DNA of 64,000 nucleotides, taken from assembly GCA_963704405.1 (NCBI GenBank), contig OY969903.1, forward strand, positions 3,906,001-3,970,000. The letters run 5' to 3'. The translations under genes were made by a program, and so were the position numbers. Of the stretch, positions 36,162-44,298 are shown piece after piece (positions within the stretch are counted from its first letter, which is position 1; every line of letters starts with the position of its first letter). The notes under the pieces were generated by a model, which was given only the letters and a program-made list of their open reading frames with translations, had not been told where the DNA came from and did no database searches. The stretch comes from MFD01213-c1 sp963704405 (lineage in GTDB: Bacteria > Planctomycetota > Phycisphaerae > Tepidisphaerales > Tepidisphaeraceae).

Positions 36162-37835
36162 TTACATCATGTCATCCATGCCGCCCATTCCACCCATGCC
36201 GCCCATGCCACCGCCGCCATGGTCGTGACCATGACCACCGGCGGCTTCCTTCTTGGGGGCTTCTACGACGATGCAGTCCGTCGTGAGCAGGAGAATGGCA
36301 ACTTCAGATGCATTCAGCAGTGCGGTGCGCTCGACCTTGGTCGGTGTGAGGATGCCGGCCTTGAACATGTCGACATACTCGCCGGTCAGGGCGTTAAAAC
36401 CTTCATTGTCTTTCGATTCCATCACCCGGCGCACGACCACTGCACCGCTTTCACCGGCATTTTCAGCAATCTGCCGCAACGGCGCCGTCATGGCAGTGCG
36501 TACGATTTTCACGCCTAGCGCAGCGTCGCCTTCAAGCTTCAAGTTCGAACCGCCATTCAGCGCTTTAAGCGAACGAATGAGGGCAACTCCACCGCCGGCG
36601 ACTACGCCTTCCTGCACTGCAGCGCGGGTCGCGTGAAGCGCATCTTCGATGCGGGCCTTCTTCTCTTTCATTTCAGCTTCAGTTGCCGCCCCGACATTAA
36701 TCTGAGCGACCCCGCCGGCGAGCTTGGCCAGGCGTTCCTGAAGCTTTTCCCGGTCGTAATCGCTGGTCGTCGTTTCGATCTCTCGCCGGATTTGTTCAAT
36801 CCGGGCCTGAATCGCCTTGGTTTCGCCGGCGCCTTCAATGATCGTCGTGTTGTCGTTGTCGATGCGAACCAGCTTGGCGGTGCCAAGCTGCGTGAGTTCG
36901 ACCTTGTCCAGCTCAATGCCAAGGTCTTTCATGATCGGGTCAGCGCCCGTCAGAATCGCGATGTCTTCCAACATTGCCTTGCGGCGGTCGCCATAACCCG
37001 GAGCCTTCACAGCGGCGACATTCAAGATACCGCGGAGCTTATTCACCACCAGCGTGGCCAGCGCCTCACCTTCCACATCTTCCGCGATGATCAAGAGCGG
37101 CTTCTTGCCCTTCTGGATTTTTTCAAGCAGCGGGATCAGCTTGGCCGCCGAGCTGATCTTATCTTCGTAAATCAGGATAAACGGCTTCTCGAGCTCCACG
37201 GTCATTTCATCAGCATTGGTGATGAAGTTGGGGCTCAGATACCCACGGTCAAACTGCATGCCTTCGACGACATCAACATACGTTTCCAGGCTCTTGCCTT
37301 CTTCAACGGTGATGACGCCATCCTTGCCAACCTTGTCCATGGCATTGGCCATGATCTCACCAATTTCGCGGTCGTTGTTGGCGCTGATGGCGGCGACATT
37401 GGCGATGTCGGCTTTGCCTTGAATGGGTTTGGACTGCTTCCGGAGGTTTTCGCTCACTGCCGAAACTGCCGCCCGAATCCCACGCGCCAGCGCCATTGCG
37501 TCTGCCCCGGCGGTCAGGTTTCGGTACCCTTCCTTAAAGATGGCTTCGGCCAAAACGGTAGCGGTGGTGGTGCCGTCACCAGCCACATCGCTGGTCTTGC
37601 TGGCCGCTTCCTTTACGAGCTTGGCGCCGATGTTTTCGTATTTGTCTTTGAGTTCAATTTCCTCGGCCACCGTCACCCCGTCCTTGGTGATCGTCGGGCT
37701 GCCCCACCCTTTATCGATGACCGCGTTGCGGCCCTTTGGCCCCAGGGTCACCTTCACTGCACGAGCCAATTTCGTTACGCCTTCCAGAAGCGACTTGCGA
37801 GCTTCCGCGTCAAAGGCCAGCATTTTTGCGGCCAT
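36162..37835 (-). CDS. groEL: Chaperonin GroEL, copy 2 (His-rich GGM tail)
   Basis: 557-aa chaperonin subunit with all GroEL signatures (KMLAFDAEARKSLLEGVTKL, GPKGRNAVIDKGWGSPTI, DGTTTATVLAEAIF, GYGDRRKAMLEDIAILTG, VAGGGVALIRS). The C-terminus is a His/Gly stretch (HGHDH) followed by Gly-Gly-Met repeats and DDMM, so the cavity tail is retained with an added histidine cluster. The sequence differs clearly from copy 1; both are intact and a single groES lies between them. It is the first gene of the minus-strand chaperone run. Confidence 0.95.
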   Translation of the reverse strand: MAAKMLAFDAEARKSLLEGVTKLARAVKVTLGPKGRNAVIDKGWGSPTITKDGVTVAEEIELKDKYENIGAKLVKEAASKTSDVAGDGTTTATVLAEAIFKEGYRNLTAGADAMALARGIRAAVSAVSENLRKQSKPIQGKADIANVAAISANNDREIGEIMANAMDKVGKDGVITVEEGKSLETYVDVVEGMQFDRGYLSPNFITNADEMTVELEKPFILIYEDKISSAAKLIPLLEKIQKGKKPLLIIAEDVEGEALATLVVNKLRGILNVAAVKAPGYGDRRKAMLEDIAILTGADPIMKDLGIELDKVELTQLGTAKLVRIDNDNTTIIEGAGETKAIQARIEQIRREIETTTSDYDREKLQERLAKLAGGVAQINVGAATEAEMKEKKARIEDALHATRAAVQEGVVAGGGVALIRSLKALNGGSNLKLEGDAALGVKIVRTAMTAPLRQIAENAGESGAVVVRRVMESKDNEGFNALTGEYVDMFKAGILTPTKVERTALLNASEVAILLLTTDCIVVEAPKKEAAGGHGHDHGGGGMGGMGGMGGMDDMM

Positions 37836-38263
37836 ATGCCACGTCTCCTTTCAATGAGAGATCTGATTAAATTCGTTGCTTGAACCGTCAGGTACAGCGT
37901 CTATTGCCGACAAACCGCCGGCGCGGATTGCCATTATCAAATGCAGTGCCGACAGCACACCGCCACCATAAGGTGCTCTATCTCATACACAACAAGCACT
38001 TACGCATATCACCCCTCGCCAGCCTAAAGCAGGCCGGCTGTCAGGCTGGCAGGCGAATAAGGCGGCCATCGACATGAGCTTGCCATACTGGCAGTGCGTC
38101 ATCATTCATCTGACAATGGCAAACAGGGCGAGATGAAAAAAGGGCGCCCCGCTTTCTCCATGTCTTTGCAATCTGGAGCGAAGAAGGCGGTGAATCAGAA
38201 TTTCCCCAGGTTAGACCCTTGGACAGGGATTAAAGAGCCTTTAACACAATCAGCCCCCCCACC
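37836..38263. other. Gene-free upstream region of groEL2
   Basis: About 430 bp with no supported gene. It should hold the promoter of the groE run. A weak inverted AGCAC/GTGCT pair (37954-37958 and 37973-37977) recalls CIRCE but matches poorly. No other operator was identified. Confidence 0.4.
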
Positions 38264-38566
38264 TTATTTTTGCAGCGACCCGTCCCCGGATGGCGCATTG
38301 GCGCCTCGCCCCATTGGCGTTCCATTTCCAAGCCCCGGCGGAGCGGTGGTCCCTGCGGTCATGCTGGAATGCCCTCCTGTATTGTCCCCATCGTAGGTGC
38401 TGTTGGTTCCCCCAAAGCTTCCTGTGGCGGTGCCGGATTTCTGCAAGTCCGATTCAGTCGTCCCACTTTCGTTATGCGGATAGTCGTTCCATGAATCGCA
38501 ACCCATCAAAATCCCGCCCGTCAAAGCTGCGGCGATGGCGGATGCAAGAAAAAGTTTCGCGGACAT
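38264..38566 (-). CDS. Small lipoprotein of unknown function
   Basis: 100-aa lipoprotein. ATG 38566 opens MSAKLFLASAIAAALTGGIL, then lipobox LMGC with Cys near residue 23 as the lipid attachment site. The mature part is disordered: Ser/Thr/Gly/Asp-rich with no hydrophobic core. It follows the other small secreted gene, with similar low-complexity composition and a shared ending style. No family recognised. Confidence 0.6.
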   Translation of the reverse strand: MSAKLFLASAIAAALTGGILMGCDSWNDYPHNESGTTESDLQKSGTATGSFGGTNSTYDGDNTGGHSSMTAGTTAPPGLGNGTPMGRGANAPSGDGSLQK

Positions 38567-38573
38567 AAAATTC

Positions 38574-38924
38574 CTACTTTCCAGAATAAGGATCGGTCGT
38601 GGGAGGGGCGGGTGTCTGCACGGCGCTCGGTTGACGGTCGCCGATGCTGGGGCCGATTCCGCTGCCCACCTGAACATCGGTCGGCTGATTGCCGCTGCCC
38701 GCGCCAACGCCCGCCGCCGGAGTGGCCATTGTTGGACCGTCCATCGGTTGCGTGCTCGGCGGTGTCGATGTTCCTGTGAATGATTTACCCCCGGTGAAAG
38801 TGGGTTGAGTGGATGGGGCGGTTGTCGGCAAATCGGTTGGCTCCGATCGGGCGGCTGTCGTAAGGCTGATGCCCGCCAGCGCGCTGACCACTAACAATAA
38901 CACCTTCATATATATTCGTTGCAT
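38574..38924 (-). CDS. Small secreted Pro/Thr-rich protein
   Basis: 116-aa exported protein. ATG 38924 follows GGAGG; residues 1-28 are a signal peptide (MKVLLLVVSALAGISL core, cleavage near AARS). The rest is Thr/Pro/Gly-rich and probably disordered. It ends 7 bp before the lipoprotein gene, so they are likely one unit. No recognised domain; may be envelope-associated filler or adhesin-like. Confidence 0.55.
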   Translation of the reverse strand: MQRIYMKVLLLVVSALAGISLTTAARSEPTDLPTTAPSTQPTFTGGKSFTGTSTPPSTQPMDGPTMATPAAGVGAGSGNQPTDVQVGSGIGPSIGDRQPSAVQTPAPPTTDPYSGK

Positions 38925-38943
38925 GTCCGCCTCCGTAAAACAC

Positions 38944-39018
38944 AGCCACGAATAGCGACAATGATGCGAAAATAAGAACCGTTTTCAAATTTCGCGCTCA
39001 TTCACGCTATTCGTGGCT
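38944..39018. repeat. 14-bp inverted repeat with T-tract
   Basis: AGCCACGAATAGCG (38944-38957) is perfectly inverted at 39005-39018, followed on the plus strand by GGTTTTTTT. The 47-bp spacer is long for a terminator. It separates the DUF892 gene from the small secreted gene. Confidence 0.5.
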
Positions 39019-39032
39019 GGTTTTTTTCACAG

Positions 39033-39530
39033 TCACGCCGGCTTCTGCGCCTGCACGTTGATCAGCGCTTCGGCAAGGCTGGTGAGTTTCTTATCCGCTT
39101 CACCTTCTTCATCCAGCGTCTGCTGCAATAATTTCGCGGCCTGGCGATTACCGAGCAGCTCCGCATAGGCACGAACAGTGCCGTAGCCCGCAATTTCATA
39201 ATGCTCCACCCGCTGCGCATCCGCGATCAGCGCGGCGTCCAGCACCTCCGGCTCGGCATCTTCTTCCATTGATTCCTTCGCTTCTTCAATAATCCCTTTC
39301 ATCGCCTTGCAGGTCTTGCCTTTGACCTTTTCGCCGAGAGATTCGAAGACTTGTTCGAGACGGTCCACCTGTCCCCTGGTAACCTCCAAATGTTCTGTAA
39401 ACACGGCCTTCAGTTCGTCCGCCGAAGCTTTTTTGATCATTTTCGGCAGCGCTTTAATGATCTGGTTCTCCGCGTTGTACAAATCCTGAAGCTGATGCAC
39501 GAGCAGATCCTGAAGTGATTCCATTTCCAT
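39033..39530 (-). CDS. DUF892 (YciE/YciF-type) ferritin-like protein
   Basis: 165-aa ferritin-like helical bundle. Opening LQDLLVHQLQDLYNAENQII and QRVEHYEIAGYGTVRAYAEL are the family hallmarks; Glu and His residues at the helix repeats would bind a di-iron centre. Relatives are stress-induced proteins (E. coli YciF) of uncertain activity. ATG 39530 follows GAGGAG. It is transcribed alone, facing away from purE. Confidence 0.9.
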   Translation of the reverse strand: MEMESLQDLLVHQLQDLYNAENQIIKALPKMIKKASADELKAVFTEHLEVTRGQVDRLEQVFESLGEKVKGKTCKAMKGIIEEAKESMEEDAEPEVLDAALIADAQRVEHYEIAGYGTVRAYAELLGNRQAAKLLQQTLDEEGEADKKLTSLAEALINVQAQKPA

Positions 39531-39948
39531 GACGACTCCTCGAAATGAGAAAATGCGTTGTTACAACCATGCCCACTTGGGCCCAATGAGTTGGACATTT
39601 GCAATCAACATGCCGAGCCGCCTACCGTGCCTCAAGCCAGCGAAAAAACTGACGGGTCTATCACGCAAAACCGCGACAAAACCACCCCCGCAGGCGATCC
39701 ATCCACAGAAACTTATCGCAGCCGCGACTTTTTCATCCCCCACCGTCTAACTTTAAAACCCACCCCAAAGGACCACATGACACTACTACCACGACCGTTA
39801 GCCGAATATTCATATGGCTCAGCCCGTTGCTCGGCTCGCCGGCCGCAGTTCTCCACCCCGCCGGCACATTGATCCTCGGCCCCGATGCCTCGCTGACACC
39901 CGGCCCGGATTTTACACCCCCCCTGCCGATCCATTAACATCTTTCTCA
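39531..39948. other. Gene-free stretch before purE
   Basis: About 420 bp. Open frames cross it (39558-39872, ending inside purE's upstream region), but none shows a ribosome site or a recognisable protein. It should contain the purE promoter, though none is obvious. Confidence 0.4.
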
Positions 39949-40440
39949 ATGTCTTCCTTACACCCCCTTGTCGGCGTCATCATGGGTTCCAAGTCCGACT
40001 GGGAAACCCTTCGCCACGCCGACGATATTTTGAAGCAGTTTGAAGTTCCCCACGAGTGCAAAGTCGTTTCTGCGCATCGCACACCGCAGTGGATGACGCA
40101 ATACGCCACCGAAGCTGCTGGGCGCGGCTTGCAGATCATCATCGCCGGGGCCGGTGGCGCCGCCCATCTTCCGGGCATGGTCGCCGCCAATACCCTATTG
40201 CCGGTCATCGGTGTGCCCGTTCAGAGCGCGGCGCTCAATGGAATGGACTCTCTCCTGTCGATCGTGCAGATGCCGGCCGGAATTCCTGTTGCAACAACAG
40301 CAATAGGCCGGCCCGGCGCCATTAATGCCGCCCTGCTCGCCGTGGCTATTCTGGCTGCTCACAACGCTCCACTGCGCGAGAAGCTCAATGAATACCGCAA
40401 AACACAGACACACAAGATCATGGAAGAAACCCTTCCCTGA
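39949..40440 (+). CDS. purE: N5-carboxyaminoimidazole ribonucleotide mutase PurE
   Basis: 163-aa enzyme that converts N5-CAIR to CAIR in purine synthesis, acting with PurK. The signature GVIMGSKSDWETLRHA, SAHRTP and GAGGAAHLPGM are intact; the octameric class I layout is clear. ATG 39949 is the first internal start after an upstream Pro-rich extension with no ribosome site. purK lies 165 bp downstream on the same strand. Note the intergenic GTCATTCG-type repeats. Confidence 0.95.
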   Translation: MSSLHPLVGVIMGSKSDWETLRHADDILKQFEVPHECKVVSAHRTPQWMTQYATEAAGRGLQIIIAGAGGAAHLPGMVAANTLLPVIGVPVQSAALNGMDSLLSIVQMPAGIPVATTAIGRPGAINAALLAVAILAAHNAPLREKLNEYRKTQTHKIMEETLP

Positions 40441-40604
40441 TAAGGCAACGAACGACGAACAAACCGAAAAAATGCGGATAAACAAACTCCGTTTTGTCAT
40501 TTAAATATTCGTCTCCCAAACATGGATTTGTCATTCGAATCTCGTCATTCAAACTTGCGAATTTGCCCGGATTGATTTCAGCCTCCAAACTTCAAACATA
40601 AACA

Positions 40605-41750
40605 ATGCCCCTTCTCCCTCCCCACACCCTCGGCGTACTTGGCTCCGGCCAGCTTGGCCGCATGTTCACCATCGCCGCGCGTAAGATGGGCTACCGCGTC
40701 CACACTTTTTCCCCTGACGACGACACCCCCACCGGGCAGGTCGCCGACAAGGAAATCACTGCCGCCTATGAGGACCTCGACGCCGTCCGCGACTTCGCCA
40801 AAAACGTCGCGGTCGTTACGTTTGAATTCGAAAACGTCCCCGCCGCCACCGCCGAAGCTGCCGCCGAATTTGCTCCCGTTCGTCCAGGCGGAAATGTATT
40901 GCACACCACCCAGCATCGTCTGCGCGAAAAAACATTCCTGCGCGACAACGGCTTTCCCGTCACCCCTTTTCAGCCGGTGCATTCGCTTGAGGAGCTGCGC
41001 CTGGCCCTGCATCGCCTCGGCGCCCCCGCCATGCTTAAGACGGCTGGTTGGGGGTATGACGGCAAAGGGCAGGTGATGATTAAATCCATCGATCAGGCTG
41101 ACGCGGCATGGTCGGCTTTGGAAACCGAAGAAGCGATCCTCGAAGCCTTCGTCGACTTCGAAAAAGAAATTTCTGTCATCGCCGCCCGCGGGCAGGACGG
41201 CGCCTTCGCGCACTCGGGCGCAATCGAAAATCACCACGAACATCACATTCTCGACACCAGCATCTCGCCGGCCAGCGTCCCCCCCGCCACCACCACCGAG
41301 GCGATTGAGATCGCCCGAGGCATCCTCGATCAGCTTCAAGTCGTCGGCGTGCTCTGCGTGGAATTTTTCCTGAAAACCGACGGCTCCCTCATCGTCAACG
41401 AACTCGCCCCCCGCCCGCACAACTCTGGCCACCTCACCTTCGACGCCAGCATCACCAGCCAATTCGAGCAGCAAGTCCGCACGATCACCGGCCTCCCGCT
41501 CGGCAGCACCGCCCTCCTGAAACCCGCCGCCATGACCAACCTCCTCGGCGACCTCTGGCTCCCCCGCGGCCAACTCAAAGAACCCAACTGGCAAGCCGCC
41601 CTGTTCTCTTCTCCCAACATCAAGCTGCATCTATACGGCAAATCCACCCCAAGGCCCGGCCGCAAGATGGGCCACCTGACCGCGCTGGCCGACACAGCCA
41701 AAGAGGCCAGGCAACTCGCGCAAACCGCAAGAGACGCGCTGCTGCGATGA
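40605..41750 (+). CDS. purK: 5-(carboxyamino)imidazole ribonucleotide synthase PurK
   Basis: 381-aa ATP-grasp enzyme that carboxylates AIR to N5-CAIR with ATP and bicarbonate. N-terminal GVLGSGQLGRMFTIAARKMG and YRVHTFSPDDDTPTGQVAD; the ATP-grasp core has GWGYDGKGQ and EAFVDFEKEISVI; the end shows NELAPRPHNSGHLTFDA. Normal length. Together with purE it forms the two-enzyme PurKE branch. No purE-purK fusion. Confidence 0.95.
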   Translation: MPLLPPHTLGVLGSGQLGRMFTIAARKMGYRVHTFSPDDDTPTGQVADKEITAAYEDLDAVRDFAKNVAVVTFEFENVPAATAEAAAEFAPVRPGGNVLHTTQHRLREKTFLRDNGFPVTPFQPVHSLEELRLALHRLGAPAMLKTAGWGYDGKGQVMIKSIDQADAAWSALETEEAILEAFVDFEKEISVIAARGQDGAFAHSGAIENHHEHHILDTSISPASVPPATTTEAIEIARGILDQLQVVGVLCVEFFLKTDGSLIVNELAPRPHNSGHLTFDASITSQFEQQVRTITGLPLGSTALLKPAAMTNLLGDLWLPRGQLKEPNWQAALFSSPNIKLHLYGKSTPRPGRKMGHLTALADTAKEARQLAQTARDALLR

Positions 41751-41803
41751 CGAAACCCGTACACGCAACTCCCCTTTGAACTGCCAGAAGACCATTACAA
41801 TTC

Positions 41804-42229
41804 CTACCAACGACCGTCTGGAGAGATGAGCAGATCGATGCTGCCTTCATTGGTTAGCCATTGGCTTGAGCCGGGCGAGGGATCAATAAATGGCTCGATT
41901 TTATCTGCAAGCTCAAGCCAACCTTCTGACGTATAAACGCACTCGAACCCGCCATTGATCCGGCTTAGGGAAACACCTTTGTCCGCAATCGGATCGAATC
42001 GAAGCCACAATGAACAGCCTGCGATTGGCGAAATCCATTCCTGCCCGTGCAGTGCCAGTTGCGGAATAGAGCCAGAGGCCATCAATAAAAATGTTCGCTT
42101 CAAATTCTTCGCCTCGTCTGACGTAAAATCATATAGCCGGATTAAAGGTGTCCTTGGATCTCCATCCTTATCCAGGTATTCAATCTTCATAAGCTTGAGC
42201 CAGTCGCCGCAAAGGTTAAGCGTTTGCAT
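41804..42229 (-). CDS. Hypothetical protein, unknown pair, downstream gene
   Basis: Unrecognised 141-aa protein (ATG 42229, opening MQTLNLCGDWLKLMKIEYLD). Predicted soluble alpha/beta with a late motif SQWLTNEGSIDLLISPDGRW. It overlaps the upstream gene's end by 14 bp, so the two are translationally linked. No signal peptide or membrane segment. The style (small, cytoplasmic, paired) is reminiscent of immunity-type proteins, but no toxin gene is next to it. Function unknown. Confidence 0.6.
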   Translation of the reverse strand: MQTLNLCGDWLKLMKIEYLDKDGDPRTPLIRLYDFTSDEAKNLKRTFLLMASGSIPQLALHGQEWISPIAGCSLWLRFDPIADKGVSLSRINGGFECVYTSEGWLELADKIEPFIDPSPGSSQWLTNEGSIDLLISPDGRW

Positions 42230-42746
42230 CGCCATGCGCAATCGCCCACTCCATCGCCAGCCGCCACGGTTCGCAAAGCACTTCATCATCTCGCCAATGC
42301 GCGAAGTACGGCCGCACGGCTTGCGCCTCCAGCGCATGTTCAAGCATGCCATTCAGCAGCCGGTCTCGTTCTTTCTCTCCGGCTGCGAGATACGCCTGAG
42401 CAATCGCCTTGGCCGCATCATTGAGAACTGATTTTGTACTGGGAAGTCTATTCGCCAAATATCTAACGTAGGCTGCCAAGTCATATGCAGCTTCAAAACC
42501 TGTTGGCAACTGTCCATCATCGGCCTGCACATTTTCGTGCACACACTGGAGCAAATAGCGGATCATAAACCCGCATGCTTCATCCATGCCTGGCTCAGGT
42601 CGAATAAGATCCCAACCGTCAGTCAGCACCTCATAAACGGCAGCCGCCACCTTCAGGTCAACCCCTTCAAGCATCCAGCCGTGAAGCTCGGCGTATGAAA
42701 ACCGGTCACGGGCGGCAAGACGTTGGCGAATTTCTCGGCTCAGCAT
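42216..42746 (-). CDS. Hypothetical protein, unknown pair, upstream gene
   Basis: Unrecognised 176-aa, all-helical cytoplasmic protein (ATG 42746; ATG 42773 is an alternative). It shows a leading EIRQRLAARDRFSYAELHGW, a central cysteine-containing FMIRYLLQCVHENV and a late ERDRLLNGMLEHALEA. No known domain. Stop codon overlaps the next gene's start. Both genes stand alone between purK and the DUF2283 remnant. Confidence 0.6.
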   Translation of the reverse strand: MLSREIRQRLAARDRFSYAELHGWMLEGVDLKVAAAVYEVLTDGWDLIRPEPGMDEACGFMIRYLLQCVHENVQADDGQLPTGFEAAYDLAAYVRYLANRLPSTKSVLNDAAKAIAQAYLAAGEKERDRLLNGMLEHALEAQAVRPYFAHWRDDEVLCEPWRLAMEWAIAHGDANA

Positions 42747-42943
42747 ATATCTGCCGCCAAAGTTACAATCCAACCATCACGACTCACAAGGCGGAAATGT
42801 AAAAGAGACCTGCGGATAACAAGCCCCGCAGCCCTATCCCCGTCAACAACAATGCAATTGTCAACATCGCAGGGCGAATCACCAAGCTCATTTGCATGAG
42901 CTATTCTTCCTTGGTCCCCAAAAGGTTCCAGAATTAGGGGAAA

Positions 42944-43141
42944 TCATCCCGCGACCTGGAATTGCATCGTGCGGGCATCATTCATCCGCTTGGACGAATC
43001 GAGGATTTCGGCGCCGACCACATTGCCGGCGACGTCATAATCTATGATCACGCCCGGCTTGTCTTCGTCGCTCTCAGTCACCATGCCGCTCCCCAGCTAC
43101 AACGTCAGTGTGTCCGTGACTGCATCATATTTCGCTTTCAT
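42944..43141 (-). pseudogene. DUF2283 protein with an in-frame stop at codon 15
   Basis: A 65-codon frame MKAKYDAVTDTLTL-stop-LGSGMVTESDEDKPGVI, then DYDVAGNVVGAEILDSSKRM, matching the DUF2283 family whose members usually read Leu-Tyr/Ile-x-Leu at the break. The TAG (43099-43097) replaces a codon that would normally be Tyr or similar. Everything else stays in frame. Either a nonsense mutation or a base-call error. DUF2283 proteins are small and often sit beside toxin-antitoxin-like genes. Confidence 0.65.
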
Positions 43142-43203
43142 CGTTCAACTCCTGTACTTCGCAAGGGTGCTTTGCGATTGCGATCGGATTCGTCATTGCG
43201 CTG

Positions 43204-43500
43204 TTGATTACGAGGGACAAGCGGTTTTTGCCAGCGGCGATCATCAGCGCAATGTTGTCTATTCCGATTTCGTCGGTGTTTAGATGCCATGAAGGTTGGC
43301 CGCGCTGGACCATGGCGGCTTACAGCGCGGCGATGGCGCTGCTTGGCAGCGCTATCATCATTTCCTTCTTCGGCTTTTTCATCCCCGGAGATCCCGGCAT
43401 GGATGATATGCGGGAGCGTGCCATCACGCTTTTTGCCTGGGGCATTCTGCTGGCAACTTTCGGGGCCAATGCACTGGGGATGGCGCGGGTGCGGAAATAA
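43204..43500 (+). CDS. Small membrane protein, start uncertain
   Basis: 98 aa from a TTG at 43204; the frame stays open upstream to a stop at 43117, with a further hydrophobic stretch (CFAIAIGFVIALLITRDKRF), so the real protein is probably longer. Three to four helices (for example MAAYSAAMALLGSAIIISFF and TLFAWGILLATFGANALG), short loops, basic ending RVRK. No family known. No ATG exists in the upstream part, so truncation, an alternative start, or a lost base is possible. Confidence 0.45.
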   Translation: MITRDKRFLPAAIISAMLSIPISSVFRCHEGWPRWTMAAYSAAMALLGSAIIISFFGFFIPGDPGMDDMRERAITLFAWGILLATFGANALGMARVRK

Positions 43501-43596
43501 ATGAAGAACAAAAAGGCGATTCCCATCAAGAGGGATGGGAAGGAACAAGACCCGGAAGGCACAGCACGTTTTGGATCAACGGATCACTTGCAGTTC

Positions 43597-43836
43597 TTAA
43601 GCCGGATCAATCCCTTGTCCGCCCCACGGATGGCATTTCCCCACTCTTTTCAGCGCTCGCCACGCGCCAGGTAACGCGCCATATTTCCGAATCGCATCGA
43701 TTGCATACTGGCTGCAAGTCGGCGTAAACCGGCACTGCCCTCCCACCAGCCGCCCCAGCGTCACCCGATACAACAGCACCAGTTGAATCAGCACCCAGGC
43801 CATCATCATCTCCGGCTGTGCCCCCCGTTTTTTCAT
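43597..43836 (-). CDS. yidD: Membrane protein insertion efficiency factor YidD
   Basis: 79-aa protein of the YidD (DUF37) family. Core motif: LVLLYRVTLGRLVGGQCRFT, PTCSQYAIDAIRKYGA, then HPWGGQGIDP. YidD assists YidC in inserting membrane proteins. It follows rnpA as is typical of the rpmH-rnpA-yidD-yidC order, though rpmH and yidC are not here. Start could be the later ATG cluster. Confidence 0.92.
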   Translation of the reverse strand: MKKRGAQPEMMMAWVLIQLVLLYRVTLGRLVGGQCRFTPTCSQYAIDAIRKYGALPGAWRALKRVGKCHPWGGQGIDPA

Positions 43837-43881
43837 TCGATCATTCGTCCTTCAGACATTGATTGGATATTGAAATATTTG

Positions 43882-44261
43882 TCATTCGGATTTTGTCATG
43901 CGAATTTCCGCATCCGTCCAAATCCGATGGCTCTTCTCCATCAGCCCGCTCATCAGCTTCCCATATTCCTCCAAAGCCCGCACCTCATGCGGCCGCACCA
44001 CCACCACCAGATCATATCCCCGCGGCAGCATTTCCTGCCCGCGCGAAACACCTCGCGCAATAATCGCTTGATCCGGTTCCGTTTCACCGCTGTCCCCACT
44101 CGCCGCGAGAGGCTCAGTCCCAGCCGCAAATGCCCCAACTCATTTGGCAGCGAATAAATCACCAGCGGCCCCCGCGTTGCTTTCCTCTTTGCTTCATAAA
44201 CCCGCGCAAACTCCAGCTTCCCCCCCAGCCGCCGCGACTTCGGATAAGAATGCGCCGCCAC
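43882..44261 (-). CDS. rnpA: Ribonuclease P protein component, one-base frameshift
   Basis: Protein subunit of RNase P, which trims tRNA 5' leaders. N-terminal RRLGGKLEFARVYEAKRKAT and the RNR motif region SRRVGTAVKRNRIKRLLREV are intact. In the given frame reading ends after a Trp/Cys run (MIWWWWCGRM); restoring one G at 44038-44040 gives the normal helix and tail EMLPRGYDLVVVVRPHEV and EEYGKLMSGLMEKSHRIW, total 126 aa. Essential gene, so sequence error is likely. Confidence 0.9.
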
Positions 44262-44298
44262 TATGAAAATCCCATCGCATGATTACGTATTCGCGCCC

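Noticed and set aside
37951..37980. CIRCE-like element upstream of groEL2
   Set aside because: Only AGCAC/GTGCT matches, with wrong spacing and flanks.
39558..39872. 104-codon open frame before purE
   Set aside because: TTG start, no ribosome site, Pro-rich product without family.
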